Of a stretch of 64,000 bases of DNA, positions 28,596 through 37,482 are shown in pieces. The position numbers were made by a program, and so were the translations under genes. Numbering within the stretch: position 1 is the stretch's first letter; each line of letters begins with the position of its first letter. The stretch is from Halobellus rufus (GTDB lineage Archaea; Halobacteriota; Halobacteria; Halobacteriales; Haloferacaceae). The stretch is taken from positions 124,001 through 188,000 of the forward strand of contig NZ_BBJO01000002.1 of NCBI RefSeq assembly GCF_000739575.1. Direction: 5' to 3'. The notes below the pieces were generated by a model. It was given only the letters and a program-made list of their open reading frames with translations, was not told the DNA's origin and did no database searches.

Positions 28596-29057
28596 TCACT
28601 GATAGTCCACCTCGCCCTCTCCCTCGCCGATCCACGCGCCGCGGTCGGGTTCGCGGGAGTTGAGCGGGTCGATGTCCTTGTACCACGGGACGTTCTTCAG
28701 CTGCTCTTTGTTGTAGACGAAGTCGTCCTTCGTGTCGGCGACGAACTCGAAGTTCTGCGTGAGCAGGATGGCGTCGACGGGGCAGACCTCCTCGCAGAGC
28801 CGGCAGTAGATGCACTGGCCGATGTGGAGGTTGTACTGTTCGCCGTTGCGCTGGTCGTCCTGCACGATCTGGATCGTGTCGTTCGGACAGACGTTCTCGC
28901 ACTGCCGACACCAGATGCAGCGCTCCTGGCTGAACTTGTGGACCCCGCGGAAGCGGGGGCTCACCTCGGGCGCGACGTCCGGGTACTCGACCGTGAACGT
29001 CTCGCCGTCCAGCGCGTGTTTCATCGTCGTCGCCATCGATTTGAGTACGCCGATCAT
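28596..29057 (-). CDS. nuoI: Complex I subunit I, 2x[4Fe-4S] ferredoxin-like
   Basis: A 153-residue electron-transfer subunit with two classical 4Fe-4S motifs, CIWCRQCENVCP (about 47-58) and CIYCRLCEEVCP (about 82-93). It passes electrons to the NuoB cluster. The ATG overlaps the nuoH stop as ATGA. The C-terminus is acidic (GEGEGEVDYQ). Confidence 0.95.
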   Translation of the reverse strand: MIGVLKSMATTMKHALDGETFTVEYPDVAPEVSPRFRGVHKFSQERCIWCRQCENVCPNDTIQIVQDDQRNGEQYNLHIGQCIYCRLCEEVCPVDAILLTQNFEFVADTKDDFVYNKEQLKNVPWYKDIDPLNSREPDRGAWIGEGEGEVDYQ

Positions 29058-30112
29058 GCTATCACTCCCACGATTACGGCCGTGAGCACCAAGTTAGCGA
29101 AGGAGAGCACGAGCATCCCCTTCCATCCGATGTCGAGGAACTGATCGATGCGGAGGCGGGGGATCGCCGAGCGCGCCCACTGGGTGAACAGGTAGAACCC
29201 CCAGATCTTGATCAGGAACCACACGAACCCCGGCAGGACCGGCCCGGCCGGTCCGCCGAGGAACAGCGTCGCCGCGAGCGCGCCCCCGAGGAAGATGTGG
29301 ATGAACTCCCCGAGGTAGATGAGCACGAAGTACACCGAGGAGTACTCCGTCTGGTACCCGGCGACGATCTCGGTCGGCGCTTCCGGCACGTCGAAGGGGT
29401 TCCGACCGACCTCAGCGAGATTCGCGATCACGAACAGCACGAACGCGAACGGGTTCACGAACGCGAACCACTGCGGGATCGTCACGCCAGCGACCGACAG
29501 CAGCGGATCGGTCTGCTGGGCGACGATCTCGCTCATCTGCAGCGAGCCGGTGAAGATGATCACCGACACCGCGGTGACGATAAGCGGGATCTCGTAGGCG
29601 ATGTTCGAGGCGATCGCGCGGAGCCCGCCGAGCAGCGAGTACTTGTTGTTCGACGCGTAGCCCATCATCACGAGCCCGAGCGACGCGATAGAGGACGCCG
29701 CGAAGGCGAACACCGCGCCGGTCTCGGGGTCGGCCAGGTGGATGCCGTTCCCCATCGGGATGACGGCGAAGCCGAGCAGCGCCGAGAAGGGAACCAGAAG
29801 CGGGCCGAGGTCGTACGCCGGTCGGTCGACGCCCTCCGGGATGACGAGCTCTTTCGAGAGCAGTCGGACGGCGTCGGCGACGATCACGAGCAGGCCGAAC
29901 GGCCCCACGCGGTTGACCGCGATGCGGTCGGTGAACGCGGCGGTGATCTTCCGCTTGGCCCACGGGCCGGCGACGGCCGTCTGGATCAAGAGGATGTTCG
30001 CGATCAGGAACGCGCCGATCAGGCCGCCGACGATCTGTCCGACCGTCCCGGAGAGACCGAGGATCCCCGCGATCCGCTCGGGAAGGAGGACCTCAGACTG
30101 CAGCGGCAACAT
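29054..30112 (-). CDS. nuoH: Complex I subunit H
   Basis: A 352-residue membrane subunit forming the quinone-chamber interface. Diagnostic segments are DRIAVNRVGPFGLLVIVADA (about 62-81), NPFDVPEAPTEIVAGYQTEY and the C-terminal RSAIPRLRIDQFLDIGWKG. The ATG overlaps the nuoCD stop as TGATG. Confidence 0.95.
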   Translation of the reverse strand: MLPLQSEVLLPERIAGILGLSGTVGQIVGGLIGAFLIANILLIQTAVAGPWAKRKITAAFTDRIAVNRVGPFGLLVIVADAVRLLSKELVIPEGVDRPAYDLGPLLVPFSALLGFAVIPMGNGIHLADPETGAVFAFAASSIASLGLVMMGYASNNKYSLLGGLRAIASNIAYEIPLIVTAVSVIIFTGSLQMSEIVAQQTDPLLSVAGVTIPQWFAFVNPFAFVLFVIANLAEVGRNPFDVPEAPTEIVAGYQTEYSSVYFVLIYLGEFIHIFLGGALAATLFLGGPAGPVLPGFVWFLIKIWGFYLFTQWARSAIPRLRIDQFLDIGWKGMLVLSFANLVLTAVIVGVIA

Positions 30113-31782
30113 CAGCGGTCCACCTCGCCGAGCACGATGTCGAGGCTGCCGAGGGAGGCAACCATGTCCGGGATGTACTCGCCGGCGGACATCTCAGGCA
30201 GCGTCTGCAGGTTCGAGAAGCACGGGCTGCGGATCTTGAAGCGACCGGGCTTCTCGGTCCCGTCCGCGCGGATGTAGATGCCGAGTTCGCCCTTCGCGGC
30301 CTCGACGGCGCGGTAGATCTCTTTGTCGTCCTCCGGGCGGAGCGTCCGGGGCACGTTCGCCTGGATGTTCCGCTCGTCCTCGGGCCAGTCTTCGAGCAGT
30401 TCGACGCACTGCTCGATGATCTTCGCCGACTCCTCGACCTCCTTCAGCCGGACGAGCAGACGGCTGAAGTTGTCGCAGCCGTCCTCGGTGATGACGTCCC
30501 ACTCCAGTTCGTCGTAGTAGCCGTAGGGGTCGTCCCGGCGGAGGTCGTAGTCGATCCCTGAACCGCGTGCGACGGGGCCCGTCGCGCCGTAGGACTTCGC
30601 GACCTCCGGCGGCAGCACGCCCGTGTCGATCGTCCGCGACTGCAGGATCTCGTTGCCGGTGATGAGGTCGTGGTACTCCTCGACGGCCTCCGGGAGGTCC
30701 TCTAGGAAGTCCCGGATCAGCTCGAAGAACTCCTCGCGCGGCTCGGGGAGGTCCCAGACGACGCCGCCCAGCCGGAAGTAGTTGAACATCATCCGCTGGC
30801 CGGTGAGCTCTTCGAGGACGTTCTGCACCTTCTCGCGGTCCCGCATCGCGTACATGAAGATCGCGGTGAAGTCGCCGTAGACGTCGAGCGCGAACGTGCC
30901 GACGGCGAGCATGTGCGAGGCGATGCGGCAGAACTCCGCACCCATCGTCCGGATGATCTGCGCGTACTCCGGAACCTCGATGTCGTTGAGGTCCTCCGCG
31001 GCGCGGGCGTACGCCCACTCGTTGAGGAGCCCCGACGACGCGTAGTCCCAGCGGTCCGGGTACGGCATGATCTGGTGGCGGTACGTCTTCGTCTGGCACA
31101 TCTGCTCCTCGCAGCGGTGGAGGTAGCCGATGTCGGGGTCGACGTCGGCGACCTGCTCGCCGTCGAGGACCGTCTTGACGTGCAGCACGCCGTGTGTCGC
31201 GGGGTGGTGCGGGCCGATGTTGACGTACATCGTGTCGCCCGCGTCCTCGCGGTGATCGTCGGCGAGGGGGTTCTCCCACTCTTTGAGCGTCACGATCTGC
31301 GGCCGGTCCTGATCGTAGTTCTGCGAGAGCGGGTGGCCCTGCCACGTGTCCGGAAGCAGGATCCGCCGCAGGTCCGGGTGGTCGTCGTACTCGATGCCGA
31401 TCAGGTCGTAGGCCTCCCGCTCGTGCCAGTCGGCCGTCCGGAAGACCGGCTCCGCCGACTCGCTGACGGGATCGTCCTTCGTCGTCGGCACGACCACGCT
31501 CACTTCGCGCTGTCGGTCGTCGAAGCTCGTGAGGTGGTAGATCGACTCGTAACGGTCCTCGCGCTCCTCGGCGGTGACACACGAGAGGTGGTCAAACCCG
31601 GCCTCGTCGCGGAGGCGACGCAGCGTCTCTTGGACGCTGTCGGGCCGGATGACGAACCCGGGCGCGTTGACGTGCTCCTCGCGATCGACGACGAGGTCGC
31701 CGAGCAGTTCGGCGATCTCGTCGCCTTCGGTCGGCAGGACCTCGACCGCGCCGTCCTCTGGGGTTGGTTCTTCGAGGCTCAT
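30112..31782 (-). CDS. nuoCD: Complex I fused subunits C and D
   Basis: A 556-residue fusion. NuoC is about residues 20-165 (REVSVVVPTT, DWHEREAYDLIGIEYDDHPD, then LPDTWQGHPL). NuoD follows from about 185 (NIGPHHPATHGVLHVKTVLD, with the quinone-site His), and ends in the family-typical SLGSLDIVLGEVDR. The CD fusion is usual in haloarchaea and enterobacteria. ATGA overlap with nuoB. Confidence 0.95.
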   Translation of the reverse strand: MSLEEPTPEDGAVEVLPTEGDEIAELLGDLVVDREEHVNAPGFVIRPDSVQETLRRLRDEAGFDHLSCVTAEEREDRYESIYHLTSFDDRQREVSVVVPTTKDDPVSESAEPVFRTADWHEREAYDLIGIEYDDHPDLRRILLPDTWQGHPLSQNYDQDRPQIVTLKEWENPLADDHREDAGDTMYVNIGPHHPATHGVLHVKTVLDGEQVADVDPDIGYLHRCEEQMCQTKTYRHQIMPYPDRWDYASSGLLNEWAYARAAEDLNDIEVPEYAQIIRTMGAEFCRIASHMLAVGTFALDVYGDFTAIFMYAMRDREKVQNVLEELTGQRMMFNYFRLGGVVWDLPEPREEFFELIRDFLEDLPEAVEEYHDLITGNEILQSRTIDTGVLPPEVAKSYGATGPVARGSGIDYDLRRDDPYGYYDELEWDVITEDGCDNFSRLLVRLKEVEESAKIIEQCVELLEDWPEDERNIQANVPRTLRPEDDKEIYRAVEAAKGELGIYIRADGTEKPGRFKIRSPCFSNLQTLPEMSAGEYIPDMVASLGSLDIVLGEVDR

Positions 31783-32489
31783 GGCGAATCAGCCCAGTTG
31801 TACCGCATAACCAGGTCGTCCTCGTCGATCTGGTCTGCGAGCTGCTCGACGATCTCGTCCTGTTCGAGGTCGTCGAACTGTTCGAGCTCGTAGGGTTTGA
31901 CCGTCACCGGGCTCGACTCGCCCTCGGCGATGCGCTGTTGCAGCTTCGCGACGCCGTAGATGAGCGCCTCGGGACGCGGGGGACAGCCCGGGACGTGGAT
32001 GTCGACCGGGATGACCTCCTCTGCGCCCTTGATGACGTTGTAGCCCTCTTGGAACGGGCCGCCCGAGATCGTACAGGAGCCCATCCCGACGACGAACTTC
32101 GGCTCGGGCATCTGGTCGTAGACGCGCTTCATCCGCGGGGCGAACTTCGAGACGATCGTTCCGGGGACGATGATGACGTCCGCCTGTCGCGGCGACGCGC
32201 GGGGGACCCCGGCCGCGAACCGGTCGAGGTCGTGTTTCACCGAGTAGGTGTGCATCATCTCGATGCTGCAGCAGGCGATCCCGAACTGCAGCATAAACAT
32301 CGAGGAGCCGCGGACCCAGTTCATAAACTGGTCGAACTTCGTGAGGATGAACGGCGAGGAGCCGAACGCCTCCCGAAGCTTCGAGTTGAAGCGGTTGTCC
32401 GCTCCCGCGCCCGTCATCCGGGCGTCCCGCGTCTCGGTCTGTACCTGCGTGTCGTCCGTGACGAATGGTGTGTCTCGTTCGCTACTCAT
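31779..32489 (-). CDS. nuoB: Complex I subunit B, N2 cluster
   Basis: A 236-residue subunit that binds the terminal 4Fe-4S cluster N2. The cluster ligands are visible in GIACCSIEMMHTY (tandem Cys), VVGMGSCTISGG and HVPGCPPRPEAL. The N-terminal 35 residues are an acidic haloarchaeal extension. The ATG at 32489 overlaps nuoA as ATGA; the frame is open further upstream, but that region is nuoA in another frame. Confidence 0.95.
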   Translation of the reverse strand: MSSERDTPFVTDDTQVQTETRDARMTGAGADNRFNSKLREAFGSSPFILTKFDQFMNWVRGSSMFMLQFGIACCSIEMMHTYSVKHDLDRFAAGVPRASPRQADVIIVPGTIVSKFAPRMKRVYDQMPEPKFVVGMGSCTISGGPFQEGYNVIKGAEEVIPVDIHVPGCPPRPEALIYGVAKLQQRIAEGESSPVTVKPYELEQFDDLEQDEIVEQLADQIDEDDLVMRYNWADSP

Positions 32490-32899
32490 GCGTTTCTCTC
32501 CGTCTTCTGGCGGTTCGCAAGCGGGCTTTTGACCCACTTGATCGCGCCGTTGCGCCACGCCCAGACCAGTCCGACGACGAGCACGCCGACGAAAGCGAGC
32601 ATCGGCAGCAGGACCGTCGAGAGGGCGACGCCCTGGTCCAACGCGGGCCGGTAGATCACGGCCCACGGGAAGATGAGAACGGTCTCGATGTCGAACACGA
32701 GAAACAGCAGCGCGACCATGTAATACTGGATGTTAAACTGGACGCGCGCCGTTCCGGTCGGTACCTCACCGCTCTCGTAGGTGGCGCGTTTGCCTTGTTC
32801 GGGAACCGACGGGCGCAGGATCGCCGAAACGGCCATCATCCCAAGTGGGATGCCGACGGCGACGAGCGCAAGGGCCCCGATTGCTATCCATTCACTCAT
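32486..32899 (-). CDS. nuoA: Complex I subunit A, first gene of the operon
   Basis: A 137-residue subunit with three membrane helices. YESGEVPTGTARVQFNIQYY (about 41-60) and FLVFDIETVLIFPWA (about 66-80) are diagnostic. It begins the eleven-gene unit and has the only clear promoter in it. Confidence 0.94.
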   Translation of the reverse strand: MSEWIAIGALALVAVGIPLGMMAVSAILRPSVPEQGKRATYESGEVPTGTARVQFNIQYYMVALLFLVFDIETVLIFPWAVIYRPALDQGVALSTVLLPMLAFVGVLVVGLVWAWRNGAIKWVKSPLANRQKTERNA

Positions 32900-32950
32900 T
32901 CCGTAGTCTCCCTGACGTTCGGGGGTTAGAAGCGCCCCCCCATAAGCGTT

Positions 32951-32960
32951 GATTTATACC
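32951..32960 (-). promoter_or_regulatory. TATA-like box of the complex I operon
   Basis: On the minus strand GGTATAAATC lies about 55 bases before the nuoA ATG, giving a leader of about 25-30 bases that contains a run of seven G (32935-32941). It sits just past the purE stop. Confidence 0.6.
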
Positions 32961-32991
32961 GCTGCCGACGCCTCGTGCTCCGAAAGGTCGG

Positions 32992-33642
32992 TCACTCGTC
33001 CGCTCGGCTCTCGACGTACGCGTCGACGCCGAGATCGTGCAGATCGCGGGAGTCGCGGGCGACCTGTCCGACCAGCGACTCGTGGTACTCGATCAGGCGC
33101 TCGCGCAGTTGCTCGTGCTCGCGGGAGAGAATCTGCGCCGCGGACAGCGCCGCGTTGAACGACTTGCCCGCGTCGACGGCGACGATGGGCGCGCCGGTCG
33201 GCATCCCGATCACCGAGTCGACGGACTTCTCCTGAACCGGGACGCCGACGACCGGGATCGGGTACGCGATCGAGGCGGTCATGTTCGGGAGGTCGGCGGA
33301 CTTCCCGCCCGCGCCCGCGATCACGACGTCCAGCCCGCGCGCCTCGGCGGTCTCGCCGTAGGCGTACATCAGTTCGGGCGTCCGGTGCGCGGAGACGACG
33401 TACGTCTCGTAGGTGAAGCGCGCCTCGGGCGCGTCGCGGAAGTCCGTCTGCTCGGCGAAGCCGAGTTCCGAGAGCGCCTCGTGCGCGCCCGACATCGTCT
33501 CCAGATCCGAGTCCGACCCCATGATGATCCCGACGTCGGGCGTCGTCTCGGGGTCGACGTCTGCGTCGGCCTCCTCGCGGAGTCGGTCGATCAGGTCCTG
33601 TACTGTCACGTCGCTTTCGTCGTCTGGGGTGTAGTCGGTCAT
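32992..33642 (-). CDS. purE: N5-carboxyaminoimidazole ribonucleotide mutase, PurE
   Basis: Converts N5-CAIR to CAIR in purine synthesis. The 216-residue protein has an acidic N-terminal extension (about 1-38), then the class I PurE core with GIIMGSDSDLETM, VVSAHRTPELM and AGAGGKSADLPNMTAS. The ATG at 33642 is chosen. An in-frame GTG at 33699 would overlap the purK stop as GTGA and add 19 residues, which is a credible alternative. Co-transcribed with purK. Confidence 0.92.
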   Translation of the reverse strand: MTDYTPDDESDVTVQDLIDRLREEADADVDPETTPDVGIIMGSDSDLETMSGAHEALSELGFAEQTDFRDAPEARFTYETYVVSAHRTPELMYAYGETAEARGLDVVIAGAGGKSADLPNMTASIAYPIPVVGVPVQEKSVDSVIGMPTGAPIVAVDAGKSFNAALSAAQILSREHEQLRERLIEYHESLVGQVARDSRDLHDLGVDAYVESRADE

Positions 33643-33695
33643 TGCTGGCTCGTTGTGTAGTGGCTTCGGGGCGTCGCGCTTTTCTGTCGACTCGG

Positions 33696-34852
33696 TCACT
33701 CGAACGTCAGCGCTTCTCTGACCTCTCTCGCGTGCGCGAGAAGCGCGTCAGCGTCGCGGCCGGTCTCGCCGTCGCCGGTCACGGTCACGTGGCCCATCTT
33801 CCGCAGCGGGCGCACCTCGTCCTTGCCGTACCAGTGCAGCGACGCGTCCGCGTCTTCGAGGACGGCCTCGACGGTGCCGAGGCGCGCCGGTCGGGGCTCC
33901 TCGACGGTCCCGAGGACGTTCGACATCACGGTCGGACAGCGCAGGCGGGTCGACCCGAGCGGCCACCCGAGGACGGCGCGGACGTGCTGTTCGAACTGGG
34001 AGGTGCGCGCGCCTCGATCGTCCAGTGTCCGGAGTTGTGCGGCCGCGGTGCGATCTCGTTGACCGAGATCTCTCCGTCGCGAGTCTCGAACAGTTCGATC
34101 CCGAACACGCCGCGGCCCGACAGCGTCGACAGGACGTCGCGGGCGACCTCTTCGGCGCGCTCTAAGACCTCGTCGCTCGTGCGCGCGGGCAGGATCGTCT
34201 CCCGGAGGATCTCGTCTTCGTGGACGTTCTCGCCCGCGGGGAACGTGCGGACCTCGCCGTCGCCCTGCACGGCGATCACCGACAGTTCCCGGGCGAAGTC
34301 GACGAACGTCTCGGCCATCGCGGGGCCGCCGACGGCGTCGATGGCGTCCTCGACGTCGGCGGGGTCGGTCACGGGGACGTTCCCCCGACCGTCGTAGCCG
34401 CCGGTGCGGGCCTTCAGCATCACCGATCCGAACTCGTCGAGCGCCGCGCGGAGGTCGTCGGCGTCGTCGACCTTCCGGAACGGGGGGACGGGCACGCCGT
34501 CGTCGGCGAGCGCGCGCTTCTGGACGAGTTTGTCCTCGATGGTCGACAGCGTCGCCGGGTCGGGGTTCACGGAGAGGCCGAACTCCTCGGCGACCTCCTC
34601 CAGCAGTTCGGAGTCGGCGAGTTCGATCTCGAACGTCAGCGCGTCGACCTTCGAGGCGAGTTCGCGGAACGCCTCGGGGTCGTCGAAGTCGCCGACGACC
34701 TGTTCGCGGGCGACGGGCGAGGCGGGGCACTCCGGCGTCGGATCGAGGACGACCACCTCGACGCCGAGCGGGGCGGCCGCCTCGGCGAGCATCCGGCCGA
34801 GTTGGCCGCCGCCGACGACGCCGAGCGTGGGTCCGGGTACGGTGACGGTCAC
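33696..34852 (-). CDS. purK: N5-carboxyaminoimidazole ribonucleotide synthase, PurK, apparent 1-base deletion near 34012
   Basis: Makes N5-CAIR from AIR, bicarbonate and ATP. The ATP-grasp protein starts at GTG 34852 (MTVTVPGPTLGVVGGGQLGR), about 28 bases after a TATA-like CTTTATTC, so it is probably leaderless. The first frame reads to HNSGHWTIE; the second continues ARTSQFEQHVRAVLGWPLGS. One G restored in the GGG at 34012-34013 gives HWTIEGARTSQFEQ, the usual PurK sequence, and a protein of about 385 residues. Its partner PurE is intact, which argues against real gene loss. Confidence 0.9.
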
Positions 34853-34968
34853 GGGCGTTGATACTGGACGATACTGAATAAAGTTTGCCGAACACTGCGC
34901 GCGGATGCACACGATCGTGCGCACAGCCGCGACGCACCGGCGGAGTTTCGACGTGGCCGGAACCGGGG

Positions 34969-36921
34969 TTACGACGTCGCTGACGCCGACTCGGATTCGT
35001 ACTCGGGCGCGACGCGCTGCAGTTCCTCGCGTTCGATGAAGACGACGACGTCGTCGTTCCAGAGCCGGAACTTGTGCTCGAAGGCGGCGTACCCCGACAG
35101 CTCCCCGGAGACGTCGTTGCGGTCGAAGCCCTTCGCGATCACGACCGGCGGTGGGTCCGAGAGCGTCTCGTTCAGGTCGGCGTCGGGCGACGAACTCGTG
35201 ACGTTCGCGCCCGCGCGTTCGAGGTACCACGGCAGCGGCAGGCGGTCGTGCCACGCGGGCCCGCCCGGCGGCGCGGTGTCGAGCGAGGATTCGTTGCGGA
35301 CGTAGAACAGCGTCTCGTCGCTGCCCGGCGCTCTCGTCCCGACGAAGAGGACGTCAGCGCCGTCGTCGTTGGCGGCCGCGACCTCGCCTGCGACCTCGAT
35401 CGTCGGCTTCAGCGAGTTCTCCGGCTGCGCCCACTGCAGCACCTCCCTGTCGTCCTGATCGGTCGTGTTGAAGTAGGTCGCGTTCGCGGCGGCGACGCCG
35501 CCGACGGCCGAGAGGAGAATCAGCGCCGCGAGGCCGACGCTCACCGCGTCGCGCGCGTCGAGGGCGTCGCGAGCGGACTCGACGACGAACGCGACGCCGA
35601 CAGCGGCCGGAATCGCCAGCGGCACGATCACGTGGACCGCCGCCCACGGGGCCTCGATGTCGGTCGCGATCGGGTAGCCGAAGAGCGAGGCGACCGCCCA
35701 GTACGTCGCGAACGTGACGACCTCGCGGGGGCCGTCCCCGTAGAGCCCGTAGCGGTCGGCGACGATCCCGAGCAGCCCGAACGCGATCAGCGCCGGTGCG
35801 CCGTAGACGAGCGTCTCCACGAGGTCGACGAGGTACGGCAGGTACGGGTGGTCCTGGTGGCCGCCGCCGCCCCACGTGTCCGCGAGTTTCTCGGCCGCGC
35901 CGATCGTGCCCGCGTCGAGGACCGACGGGAGCTGTGCGGGGTTCGAGAGCGCCACCCAGAGGTCCGGCCGCGGTGCGTAGAAGAACACGGTGACCGCGAG
36001 GAACAGCACGACTGCGCCGGCCGCTGTCCCGGCCACCCGAGCGAGCGATGCCTGCGGCGTCCGTCCGTGCGAGGTTATACTCCGCGTGACCCCTGCGCGC
36101 CACCGCCCGGCGACGCCGCGGACCGGCTCCCCGCGCGCTCGGGCGCCGAGCAGCCGGTGATCCAAGAGAAGCGCGCCCGCGCCGAGGAAACAGAGCACGT
36201 ACAGCAGCGCGTTCGCCTTCGTCGTGAACGCGAGCGCGAGAGCGGCGGTCGCGGGGAACGCGTACCGGAGCCGACCGGTGTCGAGCCCGCGAACGACGAA
36301 CCCGAGCGCGACGACGGAGAACGCCGCCACGAGCACGTCGTTTCGCATAAACCGGGAGTAGTAGACGACCAGCGGGTTCAGCGCCAGCAGCGCCGCGAGC
36401 CCCACGAGTTCGGTGTCGCGAAGCCGCTCGCGGAACAGCCACGCGGCCAGGGGGAACAGGCCGCCGACGAGCGCGACCGGCAGCCGCGCGGTGAAGTCCG
36501 AGACCGGGAGGACGAAGAACAGCCAGTCGTTGACGATCGGGAGGAACGGTCCGTGGACGATCGGGCGGTACGTGTGCACGCCGGTCTCGTGATAGCGGAG
36601 GATCCAGTAGCCCACGCGGCCCTCGTCCCAGTGGAAGATCCGCCCGCCGAGCGCGACGAGGCGGAGCGCGAGCGCGACGGCGGTGAACCCGAGGACGCCG
36701 AACAGCGCGCGACGCCGGTTCGGCCCGCGGCCGGAATCGGCGCTCGCGCTCGCAGGTCGGCCGCGGCTGTCGGGGTCGCTATCGATGGTGCCGATGTCGT
36801 CGTCGAGTTCGACCCGTTCGACGGGAGAGTCGGTTTCAGCGTCGCTGCCGGGGGCATCCTCCGGTCGCGCCGCTTCGGAGGAGGGAGCGTCCGTGTCGCG
36901 GGGGCCCTCGTCAGGGCTCAT
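34969..36921 (-). CDS. Agl23-type (PMT/GT39-like) membrane glycosyltransferase family protein
   Basis: A 650-residue protein. The disordered acidic N-terminus (about 1-70) precedes about ten membrane helices, then an extracellular C-terminal domain (about 490-640). The loop after helix 1 holds GGRIFHWDEGRVGYWILRYH, the acidic motif of dolichyl-phosphate-sugar transferases (GT-C fold). It resembles the haloarchaeal Agl23 protein reported to be associated with lipid-linked oligosaccharide flipping in S-layer N-glycosylation. The substrate is not known here. Confidence 0.75.
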   Translation of the reverse strand: MSPDEGPRDTDAPSSEAARPEDAPGSDAETDSPVERVELDDDIGTIDSDPDSRGRPASASADSGRGPNRRRALFGVLGFTAVALALRLVALGGRIFHWDEGRVGYWILRYHETGVHTYRPIVHGPFLPIVNDWLFFVLPVSDFTARLPVALVGGLFPLAAWLFRERLRDTELVGLAALLALNPLVVYYSRFMRNDVLVAAFSVVALGFVVRGLDTGRLRYAFPATAALALAFTTKANALLYVLCFLGAGALLLDHRLLGARARGEPVRGVAGRWRAGVTRSITSHGRTPQASLARVAGTAAGAVVLFLAVTVFFYAPRPDLWVALSNPAQLPSVLDAGTIGAAEKLADTWGGGGHQDHPYLPYLVDLVETLVYGAPALIAFGLLGIVADRYGLYGDGPREVVTFATYWAVASLFGYPIATDIEAPWAAVHVIVPLAIPAAVGVAFVVESARDALDARDAVSVGLAALILLSAVGGVAAANATYFNTTDQDDREVLQWAQPENSLKPTIEVAGEVAAANDDGADVLFVGTRAPGSDETLFYVRNESSLDTAPPGGPAWHDRLPLPWYLERAGANVTSSSPDADLNETLSDPPPVVIAKGFDRNDVSGELSGYAAFEHKFRLWNDDVVVFIEREELQRVAPEYESESASATS

Positions 36922-37077
36922 TGCTTCGTTGTGCTCCCCAGTTCGTTACAACTCTTGTGTTTGCGACCGGGCAGCGGCGCTCGCGGCCCACGACAACTCA
37001 ACGTATCAACCGAGCTACGGCTCGGGCGACGGACGCGTGCCGATACCTCTTTGAGCGCGCCGGGGGACCGCTTCGGT

Positions 37078-37482
37078 ATGGTAACGCTCGGATTAGTGGT
37101 GGCCGAATTCAACGCCTCGGTCACCGAGCCCATGGCGGCCGCCGCGAGAGAGGCCGCCGCGGAACGAGACGCTGAGATCGAAGCCGAACTCCCCGTCCCC
37201 GGGGCGTACGACTCGCCGCTGGCGGCGGATCGGCTCGCCCGACGCGACGAGGTCGACGCCGTCGCGGTCGTCGGCGCGATCGTCACCGGCGACACGGACC
37301 ACGACCGCGTCATCGCCGACGCGACCGCGAAGTCGCTGACCGAAGTGAGCCTCGACCGCGACGTGCCCGTCACCTTCGGCGTCTCCGGCCCCGGACAGAG
37401 CGGGGCCGAGGCGAGAGAGCGAGTCGAGAAAGGTGCGGAAGCGGTAAACGCCGCCGTCGATATGGTGGAGACGTTGGCATGA
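37078..37482 (+). CDS. ribH: 6,7-dimethyl-8-ribityllumazine synthase
   Basis: Condenses 5-amino-6-ribitylaminouracil with dihydroxybutanone phosphate in riboflavin synthesis. The 134-residue archaeal form has the substrate loops VAEFNASVT (about 7-15), LPVPGAYDSP and AVAVVGAIVTGDTDHD. It overlaps the next gene by ATGA (37479-37482), an unusual pairing of riboflavin synthesis with an aminotransferase. Confidence 0.92.
   Translation: MVTLGLVVAEFNASVTEPMAAAAREAAAERDAEIEAELPVPGAYDSPLAADRLARRDEVDAVAVVGAIVTGDTDHDRVIADATAKSLTEVSLDRDVPVTFGVSGPGQSGAEARERVEKGAEAVNAAVDMVETLA

Noticed and set aside
33643..33699. PurE starting at GTG 33699 with a GTGA overlap to purK
   Set aside because: Possible, but the extra 19 residues are not conserved-looking; the ATG at 33642 gives the usual haloarchaeal start. 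Kept as an alternative in the entry.
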